Shown here: piece by piece, positions 11,007-21,539 of the stretch
Layout: each line of letters begins with the position of its first letter
How positions within the stretch are numbered: the first letter of the stretch is position 1
Source: Anodontia alba
Lineage: Eukaryota > Mollusca > Bivalvia > Lucinida > Lucinidae
Direction of reading: 5' to 3'
Assembly: GCA_964016985.1 (NCBI GenBank)
Contig: OZ024834.1
Coordinates: 87,704,937 to 87,768,936 of the forward strand
Length of the DNA stretch: 64,000 bases
Notes under the pieces: model-generated
The model's input: the letters and a program-made list of their open reading frames with translations, nothing else
Told to the model about the DNA's origin: nothing
Databases searched by the model: none
Made by a program: the position numbers and the translations under genes

Positions 11007-11183
11007 TTAACCTTTACCACTCTTTGTGCTAATCCAGCAGACGACAGATTGTGACATTTTACTTATTTTATTCCCCAGAAAACTGGATTTGACATTTCAT
11101 GCAAATTGGCTCCTGTTTTCTGGGAAATATAAAAATATTTCAAAATGCCGTCTGCTGAAAAGTGTACCTAGAGTGTGTTAAAG
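11007..11183 (+). repeat. Fold-back family A element, centre deleted
   Basis: Starts TTAACCTTTACCACTC and retains GCAAATTGGCTCC, but most of the right inner arm has been lost before CCTGTTTTCTGGGAAA. Confidence 0.7.
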
Positions 11184-11197
11184 GATACTCATTTTTT

Positions 11198-11960
11198 AGC
11201 TCACCAGAGCAAACGCTGAAGGGGAGCTATTGTGATCACACTCTGTCTGTCATCTGTCAGCGTTTGTCGTGCGTCGCCAACAATTATTTTGTTAACACTC
11301 TAGAGGTCACAATTTTGACCCAGTTTTGATGGAACTTGCTCAAAATGTTTGCCCCTATGAAATATAGGTCAGTTTCAAAACTGGGTTACTTGGGGTCAAA
11401 AACTAGGTCACCCGGTCAAATCAAAGGAAAACTTTATTAACACTCTAGAGGTCACATTTTTTAAGTAATCATCATGTATCTTGCTAAAAATGTTTGTTTT
11501 GATGATTTCTAAGTCAGGTTCAGAACTGGGTCACTTATGACCTATATTTCACGATCCAGTGACTTTTCTTAAGTTTTATGTTTAGGTCAGTTTCTCAGTA
11601 ATTATTGGTCCTACAGCAATGATACTTGGCACTTGCATACAGCTTAGCATGGCCTCTTGAATACAGTCATCCATATTTGACCTTGACCTATATTTCACGG
11701 TTTGTTGACTTTGTTATGTTTTTGCATTTAAGTCAGTTTCTCAATAACTATTGGTCCTACAGCAATGATACTTGGCACTTGCATACAGCTTAGCATGGCC
11801 TCTTGAATGCTGTCATCCTTTTGACCTTGACCTATATTTCATGGTCCATTAACCATGCTAAATTGTCTTTCTTATATGTATAATCATCATGAATCCTGGT
11901 CAGAATGTTTGCCTTGATCATTTCTAGGTCAGGTTCTCTAAGTGTTATGATACTCAGGTG
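11198..11960 (+). repeat. Repeat family G, 5' end and body
   Basis: Opens TTTTTAGCTCACCAGAGC and contains AGTGATCACACTC-like text, then TTGACCTATATTTCACGGT blocks. Within it a unit around GATACTTGGCACTTGCATAC and AGCTTAGCATGGCCTCTTGA is duplicated (near 11615-11690 and 11750-11830). Confidence 0.6.
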
Positions 11961-12000
11961 AGAGATAAAGGGCCATCATTGTTTGAAGCTGAATCATTCT

Positions 12001-12149
12001 CATAGTTTTCTTATTTCTCCAGTAAAACTTATGTTATGGTACTCATTAGAAGCGCAACTGGAAGCACTTCTAATGAGAACCCAAAATACACGTTTTCCTG
12101 GAGAAATTGGAAAAGTATTTACCTGATAGCTCCTCTTATCTAGAGCTAT
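12001..12149 (+). repeat. Fold-back family B element
   Basis: Arms meet at GAAGCGCAACTGGAAGCACTTC; right end TCTTATCTAGAGCTATG. Confidence 0.7.
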
Positions 12150-12375
12150 GTCATTAGAAGTACCTCGTTGAGGCAGTTCTAATGTACCTATGGAGGAATC
12201 TGGCTGTCCCTCCTATCCAGTTATGTAAAATGTGTAGAAATCATAGGAAAATAGGCATTAAAATGAGGCTTCAGTCTATAAAGGCTGATTGTCCATTATT
12301 CTGTCATTCCTAATTCACTGACTGTTGTTGATAGACTGTAATGACAGCAATGAAACATCTTCTGTTTGATTACAG

Positions 12376-12557
12376 AAGTTGTTGATGCTATAACTAAAAG
12401 TGCTAAGAAAGCTGTTGACAACGTTGAACCGGTTCTTGACTCTGTTGTGAAATCTGTTACGAAAGCAGTGGGTGGGGCTGTAAAAGACTCTCAGGGCGGG
12501 CCACTTATGAATGCTATTAAAGATGCAGCAGAGCTCAACAATAACAAGCCGGCTTAG
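12376..12557 (+). CDS. Small secreted protein, main coding exon
   Basis: Exon after TTTGATTACAG. With the G from 9440 the first codon is Glu, and the frame runs to TAG at 12555-12557, giving an 87-residue precursor (27 + 60). The mature part (EVVDAITKSAKKAVDNVEPV to ELNNNKPA) has no cysteine. It is rich in Val, Ala, Lys and Asp and contains imperfect repeats of the kind (S/K)AVxxV that would form amphipathic helices, broken by GG at two places. I recognise no family. Possible roles (inference): an amphipathic defence peptide, lipid-associated or matrix protein. The acceptor has the same phase as the lectin stalk exon's donor (2327), so a transcript joining the membrane anchor and stalk to this tail is formally possible and would replace the lectin domain. 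Confidence 0.68.
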
Positions 12558-12587
12558 ATGTTTGTGGTTGTAATCTGTACTAACAAA

Positions 12588-12596
12588 GGTAGGAAC
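12588..12596 (+). promoter_or_regulatory. Possible 3' UTR splice donor
   Basis: AAAG|GTAGGA lies 31 bases after the stop codon and could join this exon to the terminal exon at 23825. Weak evidence on its own. Confidence 0.3.
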
Positions 12597-12751
12597 TAAT
12601 ACTGAAATGCTAATGGTAGTGGTTGTAATCTGTACTAACAAAATTAGGAGCTTTTACTGAAATCAGGGATGATTCTGACTCGGAATAGCATGGGAGAAAA
12701 TCTCATTCAGCCAAAACTGGAGAGAAATGAATTTTCAGAGATAAATTCATA

Positions 12752-12887
12752 GGTCCAGATAAGCACTTTTTTCAGCTGAAAAATACTGATATTTTTCTTA
12801 TTTCTCACCAAGAAGATATAATGAGTACGCACATTATATGTTTTGGATAAATATTATGTGGATACCACCACTTATCTGGAGCTGTGA
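12752..12887 (+). repeat. Fold-back family B element, centre deleted
   Basis: CCAGATAAGCACTTTTTTCA at the left and CCACTTATCTGGAGCTGTG at the right; the inner GAAGTGCCTC hairpin is missing. Confidence 0.65.
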
Positions 12888-13221
12888 AAATTTTAGTAAA
12901 ATCCTTAGCTAAATTACATTTTCATATGAGATTTTCCCTCCCATTTAGCAAATTTTAATGAGATTTTTTTGGCAAGAAAATGAGCAGATCTCTCAGAATC
13001 TCATCTGAAAATAATCCCTGTGAAATGGTAAGGGTAATAACAGACATCCTTACATTTGGTAGACTGTAGGCTAAAACAAGCATTTGGTGTGCAATGAAAG
13101 AAAGGGATCATTATGCTATCTGCAAAGAAAGATCAGCTTACACAGCTTGGCTGTCTGATCAGACTCTTCTCTTTTAGTCAATATATTCTATATATACTCA
13201 ATGATTTTTTGGTAAGTGGAC

Positions 13222-13227
13222 AATAAA
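13222..13227 (+). promoter_or_regulatory. Candidate poly(A) signal AATAAA
   Basis: First AATAAA downstream of the stop at 12557. It would give a 3' UTR of about 690 bases if the gene is not spliced on to 23825. Confidence 0.3.
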
Positions 13228-13412
13228 ACAAGTGGGCACAGACTGGGTGAATGTGCAGGTTAAGCTGGACCTTCATTACCCGGTCACATATGACATAAGG
13301 GAAGCATCAGTGTGGCCAAGTGCTTGGTGCTCCCGACTTCACGAAAACATGCCTATATAATGTTGACCCCCTTGAATTCCACTTTTATATAGTAAAACTG
13401 GGGTTTACAGGG

Positions 13413-13540
13413 GTAACCATTATTCTTCTTATTTCTGCTCAAAAAACATAGATTGTGCTACTCGTTAGAACTGCCTCACCGAGGCAGTTCTAATGAGTAC
13501 CCACAATCTATGTTTTTGAGCAGAAATAAGAAAAAATATC
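13413..13540 (+). repeat. Fold-back family B element, near-perfect hairpin
   Basis: The arms (about 45 bases each, roughly 13432-13531) are almost exact complements and meet at CTGCCTCACCGAGGCAG. This is the cleanest hairpin of the family in the window. Confidence 0.85.
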
Positions 13541-13599
13541 ACAATTTTTATCTGAAAATTTTCATTTTTTTTTTGTGGTAAAATTTTCAGCATGTTTGA

Positions 13600-13750
13600 A
13601 GAGGCTTGTTTTCGTAATGCATTGGATCACAAGTCCCAGGTTTGAATCTCACTAGAAGCAAAATTGAGCTCATGACTGTATGGGCGTTCCATTACACTGA
13701 GTACTTATCATCTCAGTCAATATGAATCTTTACCACTCTCTGGACCATAG
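13600..13750 (+). repeat. SINE-like repeat, family S3
   Basis: B-box-like CCCAGGTTTGAATCTCACTA at 13636; shares AACTCATGACTGTATGG-type and CATTACACTGAGTAC-type blocks with the copies at 4061 and 20650. Confidence 0.5.
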
Positions 13751-13935
13751 ATGGGGTGTTTGTCAAGGACCTTCTATGTGCATGAGGAACAGTCAGGGGT
13801 CAGATCCCCAATGTCACAGCCTATTATAGTATGAAATCACCTACTTGCATTCACAATGTCACAGTCTATTTATAGTATGAAATCACCTAGGTGATTTCAC
13901 ACTACATGTATAAACAATAGCTAACCCCTAGCCAC

Positions 13936-14141
13936 TAACCTTTACCATTTTTGGCCAATTCAGCGGATGACAAATTGATGATATTTTTTCATATTTTTTC
14001 CCCTTAAACAGGATTTGACACTTCATACAAATTGTTGGAGACAATTTGCATGAAATGTCAAATCTTGTTTTCTGTGAAAAATAATAAAAATATTTCAAAA
14101 TGTTGTCTGCTGAAAATTTTACCTTGAGTGCTAAGCGTTAA
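13936..14141 (+). repeat. Fold-back family A element
   Basis: TAACCTTTACCATTTTTGGC to TTGAGTGCTAAGCGTTAA; arms meet at AATTGTTGGAGACAATT. Confidence 0.8.
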
Positions 14142-14280
14142 ATAATGTTGTAAGAGACCGAAAACACAAGGGTCCTTTTCTTGCATTACTCATCAGATAT
14201 GTTATTCTTATTTTTGATTTTTCCCAAATGTAAGGTTTGGTATTTGTTGATGTGGTAAGATTTGATTGAAGTTCAAGCAT

Positions 14281-14465
14281 AGCTTGAGATAAGAGGGGAT
14301 ATCCAGGAAATATTTTTCTTATTTCTCCAGGAAAACATATTTTGTGGGTACTCATTAGAAGTGCCTCAGGGATTTACTTCTAATGAGTACCCACAACATG
14401 TTTTTATGAAGAAATAAAGATATTAGTACTTTTTAGTTGAAAAAAGCATCTTATCTGGAGCTATG
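14281..14465 (+). repeat. Fold-back family B element
   Basis: AGCTTGAGATAAGAGGGGAT to CATCTTATCTGGAGCTATG; the central GAAGTGCCTCAGGGATTTAC shows some decay of the palindrome. Confidence 0.8.
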
Positions 14466-14669
14466 TACAAGGCCCTATTTACAGGGAAAAAACAGAAAAC
14501 AATCACACTTTTATCTTCTCTTTGTTATTGCCTGCAACAGGGTAAAGTTGAAATGTTTAACTTCTTGTAATGTGGTGGGATTTGGTAAGACTCCTTACAC
14601 TGGGTGCTGGGATTTCTTTAAGTATGTCTTGGGTCTTGTCATCAGTATTCAGATCTTTTACCCTGTTTA

Positions 14670-14845
14670 CCGTAATGACCCAAAATATTGGGACAGATAG
14701 ACAGACCTCAGCAAAATGTGTAGACCTTGATCAGATGTCTGATCTGGGTCTACACTGTTTGGCACTCAGCCAGTAGTATTGTAGAAACATTAGGACATAT
14801 TGTAAGGAATTAAGGTGTCCCAGTATTTAGGGTTATTATGGTAGA
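14670..14845 (+). repeat. Fold-back family F element
   Basis: TACCGTAATGACCCAAAATA to TTAGGGTTATTATGGTA, with GTGTAGACCTTGATCAGATG against TGATCTGGGTCTACACTG. Confidence 0.75.
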
Positions 14846-15044
14846 TGGGAAGTTCCTGTCAAAGGAAACCTATGATTGAAGCAAAGTAACCATTTAGGAG
14901 ATTTTACTCTGCATTAAAAAGTCAATTAGGCATATGTTAGTACCTTTCAGCCCCTTTGACTGAAACTGGTTTAAATTTTGTTCACATTTTAATCATTGTC
15001 AAAACGGTAATGCAAATCAGAACTGATATAACTGACTCTTTTTT

Positions 15045-16440
15045 AGCTCACCTGAGCCCAAGCCTCAAAGTGAGCTATAGTGATCACCCAGTGCCTATCG
15101 TCCGTTGTCAACAATTTCTTTAAATAACATCTCCTCTTAAACTGCTGGTCCAATTTCTACCAAACTTTACAGAAATGTTTCACTCATAGCGCTTTACTCA
15201 AATGGTTCTGCTCCGCTGAAAAAAATGGCCAAATAGAAAAGTCTTTAAACAACATCTCCTAGTCCAGTGGCTTGATTTCAAAATACATTTAATTTCACAG
15301 AAATGTTCTTCTTATGCCCATTTACCAAAATTGCTCGAATAGTTCCACTCTGCTGAACAATATGGCTGCCAGAGCTAAAAATAGAAAAAATCTTTATACA
15401 ACATCTCCTCCAAGGCCTGTGGCTCAATTTCAAAAGTAATTCCACAGAAATAGCCCTCGTATGCCCCTTTACCAAAATTGCCCAAAAGGTCCCACTCTGC
15501 TGAACAATATGGCAGTTTCTGATTTTCTGTGTCCCAATTCGAAATCAGCTCTAGCAGATTACATAGTCTTACGACATGAAAGCTGTAACAGAGGAATGAA
15601 GCATAGCTGAAAAAATTTCCACGCCTGACGTGGGAATCAAACCCGGTCCTCCCGGATAAAAATCCAATGCTCTAACCACTGAGCCAAAGAGTCGACTCCC
15701 TGACGCAGTTGTCAGAGATTGTATATATACTTAGAAGCTATGCGTAATCTGCCAAGGCAGATAATCGAAGGTAGGAGTGCTCAGTCGTAACAACAGTAAG
15801 CAGTCAAAATCAGGGAGAAGATACATCTACATCTACGATGACAGTTTGCTGAAAAATCAACTGTGGAGGTCTAGCATAACAAAAACAATATGAAAGCCAG
15901 AGCAAAAAATAGAAAAAAATATTTAAATGGCATCTTTTCCTGGGTTATGCTCCTTTACTAAAATTCTAAAATGATTCCGCTCTACTGAACAGGATGGCCA
16001 CCAGAGCTAAAAATAGAAAAAAATCTTTTAACGAGTGGTCAGATTTCAAAATTATTTCACAGAAATGTTTTACTCATGGCCCTTTACCAGTATTGCTTAA
16101 ATGGTTCCACTCCACTGAACAAGTTGGCTGCCAGAGCTAAGAATAGAAAAATCTTTAAATGACATCTCGTAGGCCAGTAACTGTTGCCCTATTTCAAAAT
16201 AATTTCACAAAATTGTTCCGCTTATGCTTTTTTATCAAAATTGCTAAAATGATTCTGCTCCTCTGAACAAGATGGCCACCAGAGCTAAAAATAGAAAAAA
16301 ATTTTAAATATCTCCTAGGCCTGTTGCCCTATTTCAAAATAATTTCACAGAAATGTTCCTCGTATGCCCTCTACCAAAATTTCTAAAATGGTTCCACTGC
16401 GCTGAACAAGACACCTGCTAGAACTAAAAATGGAAAAAAG
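15045..16440 (+). repeat. Repeat family G with eight to nine tandem units
   Basis: Starts TTTTTAGCTCACCTGAGCC, then AGTGAGCTATAGTGATCACC, and runs through diverged units of about 130-160 bp (GAACAA-ATGGCC/TGCCAGAGC followed by TAAAAATAGAAAAA). It is interrupted at 15512-15894 by another element. Small open frames inside are accidental. Confidence 0.7.
15512..15894 (-). mobile_element. Inserted element with tRNA-like core
   Basis: AACAATATG occurs on both sides (15503-15511 and 15895-15903) as an apparent 9-bp target-site duplication, and the host repeat resumes at AAAGCCAGAGC. On the minus strand the insert holds TTTGGCTCAGTGGTTAGAGC, then a TTGGA/TCCGG stem and GGGTTTGATTCCCAC, i.e. A and B boxes of a tRNA-like unit (about 15640-15705). 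The acceptor arms do not pair, so it is not a functional tRNA gene. The tRNA-like part sits in the middle of the insert rather than at its 5' end, which is unusual for a SINE. Confidence 0.55.
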
Positions 16441-16875
16441 ATCTTGTTTGGCATCCTGAGTTTTCAGCTTGTTGTTTCTGTTGAGTCCTGTTTGGGTGGC
16501 GGGGTTGCCACCTTTTTGAGAAAGTGCTGCCGGCTCTGCTTGCCACCTGTTCTTTTTGTGGCTGTTTGATTGTGTTTGTCTGTGTATCCCTTTGGTATTG
16601 AGAACTTGTGGATCTGATTGTATCAGTTCCTGAGTTCACTTATTTACTTAGTAAAAAGCTTTGTTTGGAAGTCCCATCTTAGAAAAAATAAGTGTCTTTA
16701 TGTTAGTTTTATTATTGTCTATTTTTTTTTATCTTATGTTTTCAACTTTCACTGATGACTACTCTGTATTAATCACTTATTAAAGATAAATGTAAAGTTT
16801 TAGATGTTAAGACTTTATAATGACAAAAAAAGGTTCTGAAATGAGCCACTAAACTAAATCAGACAACCCCCACCA
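16441..16875 (+). other. No gene recognised
   Basis: Unremarkable AT-rich sequence. A 71-codon minus-strand frame here has no splice or start context worth reporting. Confidence 0.5.
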
Positions 16876-16965
16876 ACTCCCCCCCACAACCCCCCCCCCC
16901 CCCTTCACACACACACACATACAACTTCTACACTAAAACTGGCCAAAATATGCATGCACATACAA

Positions 16966-17010
<45 letters not shown>
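16876..17010 (+). repeat. C-rich tract and (CA)n microsatellite
   Basis: CCCCC runs at about 16867-16902, then imperfect and later uninterrupted CA repeats at 16903-16918 and 16967-17008. Confidence 0.95.
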
Positions 17011-17302
17011 CATATGCACACTCTCAAAAAAAAGAAGAAAAAAAAATGACTAAAGGAATCAGCTTTTTTACTGGAACTAGAAAAAAAACACGGGGTCGGG
17101 AGGGAAAAATTAGGGTCAGTCGGGGAACTGGAATTGTATTCTGTTTTTGGCCTTATGGAAAATATTATGAATTTGGATTAACTTATTGTTTACAAGAAAA
17201 ACCTGATCTTTCCCAGAGTTTCCTTATGTAGGGGGTACCTTTTGCTCAAGCAAATTCTTGTATGGTTCTGTAAGAAGCAAGGCAGTACAAATGTAGTTTT
17301 CC

Positions 17303-17504
17303 TTAACCGTTACCCCTCTCTAGGCTTATTCAGCAGACGACAAATTGATGATATTTTTCCCAGAAAATAGGATTTGACATTTCATGCAAATTGTCCCTGT
17401 AGGAGACAATTGCATAAAATGACAAAGCGTATTTCCTGAGAAAAACAAGAAAAATATTTAAAATGTTGTCTGCTGAAATTTTTACCCAGAGTGCTAAGCG
17501 TTAA
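17303..17504 (+). repeat. Fold-back family A element
   Basis: TTAACCGTTACCCCTCTCTA to CAGAGTGCTAAGCGTTAA; hairpin centre CCCTGTAGGAGACA. Confidence 0.8.
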
Positions 17505-18060
17505 GTAACCAAAATACTGTTGACAGGACATAAAATGCTGTAACACATACTAGGGCACAGATAAGTCATATGTCAGCTGTCAAAAACAAGGCTATACCTG
17601 TGTTGTCTTCCCTAGATAAATAAAATACTGTTGATGGGACATAAAATGCTAAAACTGAATCACATACTTGTCCCATGGGTAAGTGACTCAGCCAAAATTG
17701 CGCTTGTCCCTAAATAAATGAAATACTGTTGATAGGACATAAAATGCTAAAACTCTGGAACACATACTTGCCCCATGGGTTAGTGACTCAGCCAAAATTG
17801 CACTTGTCCCTAAATAAATGAAATACTGTTGATAGGACATAAAATGCTAAAAACTCTGAAACACATAACTTGTCCCATGGGTAAGTGACTCAAAATTATA
17901 TCTTCAGCCAAAATTGCACTCGTCCCTAAATAAATAAATACTGTTGATAGGACATAAAACTCAGAAACAAACAAATAATCTTTTCTGTCAGAAATGTCAC
18001 TGTGCCCTAAATAACTGAAATAATAGTGATGGGATATAAAATGCACAAGTTCACTGAAAA
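17505..18060 (+). repeat. Tandem array, unit about 105-115 bp
   Basis: Five to six diverged units each contain AAATACTGTTGATAGGACAT then AAAATGCTAAAACT, TTGCCCCATGGGTTAGTGAC-type text and CACTTGTCCCTAAATAAATG. The two middle units (about 17702-17930) are the most alike. Confidence 0.8.
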
Positions 18061-18193
18061 AGCATGCATCAGACAGCTGATAAAGAGAATATTGCATCAT
18101 GAGGATATTGATGTACTGAAAAGAATATATCTGACATGCCTAACAGCAGATGAAATATAAATTGGACCTAGTACAATAAAATCTCCCTTATAC

Positions 18194-18404
18194 TTAACTT
18201 TTACCACTTTCTGGGCTAATTTAGCAGACGACAAATTAATGATATTATTCTTATTTTCCCAGAAAATAGACTTTGACATTTCCTGTAAATTGTCTCCCTA
18301 GGAGACAATTTACATGAAATGTCAAAGCCTGTTTTCTGGGAAAAACAAGAGAAATTTCAATAAGTCGTCTGCTGAAATTTTTACCCACCTTGCTAAGCAT
18401 TAAG
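18194..18404 (+). repeat. Fold-back family A element
   Basis: TTAACTTTTACCACTTTCTG to CTTGCTAAGCATTAA; near-perfect centre TTGTCTCCCTAGGAGACAAT. Confidence 0.85.
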
Positions 18405-18499
18405 CCACAGAAGATCTGACCAGGCTGTACAGGCAAGGTGTCTAATGAGGGGCTGTGCTGTTCACAAACACTATATTGAAAGCTTTAAGTGAATAAATG

Positions 18500-18680
18500 A
18501 ACCCTTTCACCATTACCGCTCTATGGGCAAATTCAGCAGACGACAAATTAATGATATTTATCTTAGTTTTCCCAGAAAACAGGATTTGACATTTCATGCA
18601 AATTGTCTCCAATAGAGAAATGCCAAAACCTGTTATCAGGGAAGTCTACTGAAAATTTTACCCAGAGTGCTTAGTGTTAA
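18500..18680 (+). repeat. Fold-back family A element, right arm partly deleted
   Basis: AACCCTTTCACCATTACCGC to AGAGTGCTTAGTGTTAA; the right arm lacks most of the GCATGAAATG block. Confidence 0.7.
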
Positions 18681-19069
18681 GCACACCAGGGTTTGTGTAG
18701 GCCTCTGTGATAAGGCATAGATTGGGTATCTTGTGATCCGACTCCCCTGCCTACTGTAATCTATTATGACAGTGTAAATATTGGCCCACTCTAAACTCAA
18801 TGGCCCAGGGTGTTCACATTTTTAATACTGTGACACTATCATACAAATCTTGACTTCTAGAACACTGTTAAAATGACTCTGCAATTACGTTTGAGGAGTT
18901 TCTGATAATCACACAAATTTCAACTGTATTTTTACCTTTAATAGTCCCAGAGCTGGATTATTCATGCAATAGAAAGAGTTTTTGTAAATTCTTGCTAGTC
19001 AAAGTTAAATCCTGTTTTAATAATATTTGTTTGTGAACACAGTTGAGGTATGAAACCATTGTTATTTTA

Positions 19070-19260
19070 ATACCTAAAATTTTCAGCTGACGACATTTTG
19101 AAATATTTTTCATATTTAACCCAAAAACAGGATCTGACATTTCATGCAAATTGTCTTCAAGGGAGACAATTTGCATGAAATGTCATCCTGATTCTGGAAA
19201 AAATAAAAGTATCATAATTTGTCATCTGCTGAATTAACCAAGAAAGTGGTGAGAGTTAAT
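19070..19260 (+). repeat. Fold-back family A element, reversed orientation
   Basis: Opens with AATTTTCAGCTGACGAC and closes with GAATTAACCAAGAAAGTGGT then GAGAGTTAA; arms meet at TTGTCTTCAAGGGAGACAAT. Confidence 0.75.
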
Positions 19261-19314
19261 ATATGTTACCAATGCTGATGAAAGAAATGTTCACAAATAT
19301 GATAGAAGTGCAGG

Positions 19315-19385
19315 TGTGATCTAGAGGTAACCACATCTGACTGCAGGTCATGAGTTTCTGGGTTCAAATCCTGCTGAATGCCAAG
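19315..19385 (+). repeat. tRNA-like SINE head
   Basis: A-box-like TGATCTAGAGGTAACCACAT and B-box-like GGGTTCAAATCCTGC. No intact tRNA fold was found, so it is probably the left part of a SINE. Confidence 0.45.
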
Positions 19386-19791
19386 GGAGACAATTTTTGT
19401 GATCTGTTTGTTTTACTGCACACCAAGTCCTTTCTGAAAAGATGTATACTCTTAAAGGAAAGAATTTGCTCCCACTGAATTTTGTCAGAGTTACCTCCCT
19501 TGACAGTGATTTCAGTCCGCTTAAATACAAAATAAACCAAAAGATAGAAAATGGCAGACAGCCTCAAGATTGAGCTCTCAGTATTCCATGTCTCATTTTT
19601 TCTTCAATATCTTTGTCTCTGGACTTACAGCTCGACTGGAGCCCTGTTGTGAACTTTGTTATTTTCCTGATGATATTTTCATTCTAAAAAACATAATACA
19701 GCAGGTCTGTATCATTTCCTTACAGGATGTTAATTACCTGCATTTGATAAGAAATAAACATGGGTCACTGCAAGAAAATCTGTATTTATCC

Positions 19792-19870
19792 TAAGTATTG
19801 CGACACAGGGCTATGCAAACAGAGTAGACCAGATCCGATGCCACAGAATGTCACACTGATTTCCACTTAT
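19792..19870 (+). repeat. Fold-back family F fragment
   Basis: TATCCTAAGTATTGCGACAC and AGAGTAGACCAGATCCGATG, with a weak right arm, ending at TTATCCAGCAG. Confidence 0.5.
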
Positions 19871-19871
19871 C

Positions 19872-20125
19872 CAGCAGTTTTTAACCCATTGTAGTCTGGA
19901 GACCCCTAAAAGGGGGTAATTGGCAAACAGTGCAGACCCAGATCAGATGACGCAGAAGGCGGCAGATGCCGCAGAAGGCGGCGTCTGATCAGGGTCTCCA
20001 CTGTTTGCAAATAGTTCAACCATTTTACTCTCAGAATATCTAATTCACATAGACTGACGTACCTAAAATCAAAATTAGAATCTTCCAGTATATAGTGTTG
20101 GGGAGTTCATTCAGTCTACAATCTG
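19872..20125 (+). repeat. Fold-back family E element
   Basis: Starts TAACCCATTGTAGTCTGGAG. Hairpin arms GCAAACAGTGCAGACCCAGA and TGATCAGGGTCTCCACTGTT surround a doubled GCCGCAGAAGGCGGC-type centre. The right flank ends GGAGTTCATTCAGTCTACAA, partly complementary to the left end. Confidence 0.75.
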
Positions 20126-20640
20126 CAGGTAGTAAAAATAGACATATTCAAATACTAGGACACAATTACAGTGAATAAGACATCTCAATATTTATGGTAA
20201 ATACAGTACTGTATGTGGACAGGGGAAGAACAAAACCACTCTGCAGTTTACACAGCCTGGCAGGCTATTTTTAGACTGTATGTGGCCATATTGAAGAGTG
20301 TGACAAAACCTGCTCAGACTGATCTAGACTGGTAACACAGTATAGTATATTTTATTCGCAAAAGGCCTATTGGCCTATGAGCTGCATACATTCACCGAAC
20401 AGCAATACAAACAAGACATGAAAGTATATGTTGTGTGTTTTGAAAAGTACTGTGTTTGACCTAAATTCTGCACTGTTCACTTAGGTTTTTCAAAATTGCT
20501 CAAAAAATTAGTAAATATATTAAATATCTGCCTGAATAAAGCCATGCAGCCTTACAAGAAAGAGTGAATGAGGACTTCATGAGGGGAGTATTAATGATGG
20601 TTACATGACTTCTTTCTGCATTTTCTATATAAACACATAT
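20126..20640 (+). other. No gene recognised
   Basis: Intronic or intergenic sequence with no splice-flanked open frame. Confidence 0.5.
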
Positions 20641-20649
20641 GTTGTCAGA

Positions 20650-20845
20650 AGCATCTAGCTGGTCAAATGGTTAGTGCTCCCTCCTTCCAATCATGAGATT
20701 CCGGGCTCAGATCCCACTATAGGCAGAATTCAACTCATGACTGTATGGTGCTTTATTGCACAGTGCCTTTCATTATCATCCATCCATTGTCTCGACATGT
20801 TTTAAATAATGTTGAAAGGGATGTTAAACACCAAATCATCATCAT
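20650..20845 (+). repeat. tRNA-derived SINE, family S3
   Basis: Best copy of this family: A-box-like TAGCTGGTCAAATGGTTAGT, B-box-like GGGCTCAGATCCCACT, 3' end GTTGAAAGGGATGTTAAACA and a CATCAT tail. Confidence 0.65.
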
Positions 20846-21112
20846 ATGTTTTGGGTTCTCATAATCCCACATCGTAATGTTCTTATAGCAAACTGAGAGA
20901 TGATAAAGATTATTTATTGTGTACTTCTAAGGGGATGTGGGGTAATCATGTCAAATACGGCACAGCAGAATAATAAATAATAATGTGCATGTACAGCCTG
21001 CAGTCTTGTGCATGTTTTATGATTTATTGCATGTTCATGTGTTATTTTATTGTCTTGCAACAGATATAAATTATCTCACTGAAATATGTTTAATCGTAAA
21101 GTGCTTATTACA

Positions 21113-21290
21113 GCTACGAAACAGATGACATTTTGATTTTTTGCTTTTTTGTATTATTTGGATAAGATAAGGCAACATTTCATCTGAATTGCAGACAATT
21201 CACGTGAAATGACAAGTCTTATTTGCTCTGAAAAATGGTGAAAAAGAATTTAGAAAGTCGTCAGCTACAGTTGTGCTTAGTGCTTTAACC
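21113..21290 (+). repeat. Fold-back element A', diverged relative of family A
   Basis: GCTACGAAACAGATGACATT to GTCGTCAGCTACAGTTGTGC, with inner arms CATCTGAATTGCAGACAATT and CACGTGAAATGACAAG. Related to 39423-39632. Confidence 0.65.
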
Positions 21291-21515
21291 TATTGTAGTC
21301 TGGAGACCCCTAAAAGTGTATGTGGCAAACAGTGCAGTCCCAGATCAGGTGCCACAGAATGTGGCAGTCTGCCGCGTCTGATCAGGATCTCCACTGTTTG
21401 CGAATAGTTGAATAATTTTTCTCCAGGAATATCTAAATATCATAGCCTAAAATCAAAACTAGAATCTTCCAATATATATAAATATGGGGGAGTTCATTCA
21501 GTCTACAATGGGATA
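21289..21515 (+). repeat. Fold-back family E element
   Basis: TAACCTATTGTAGTCTGGAG to GGAGTTCATTCAGTCTACAA; core GCAAACAGTGCAGTCCCAGA against TCAGGATCTCCACTGTTTGC. It shares its first bases with the end of the preceding element. Confidence 0.75.
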
Positions 21516-21539
21516 AGACTGTTAACATGGCAACAAAAA

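Noticed and set aside
12315..12641. 108-codon minus-strand frame.
   Set aside because: Antisense shadow of the secreted-protein exon at 12376-12557.
15640..15705. Functional tRNA gene on the minus strand.
   Set aside because: A and B boxes are good, but the acceptor stem halves do not pair and the anticodon loop appears one base short.
16950..17231. 93-codon frame starting in the (CA)n repeat.
   Set aside because: The start is a His/Thr run from the microsatellite and the rest has no splice support.
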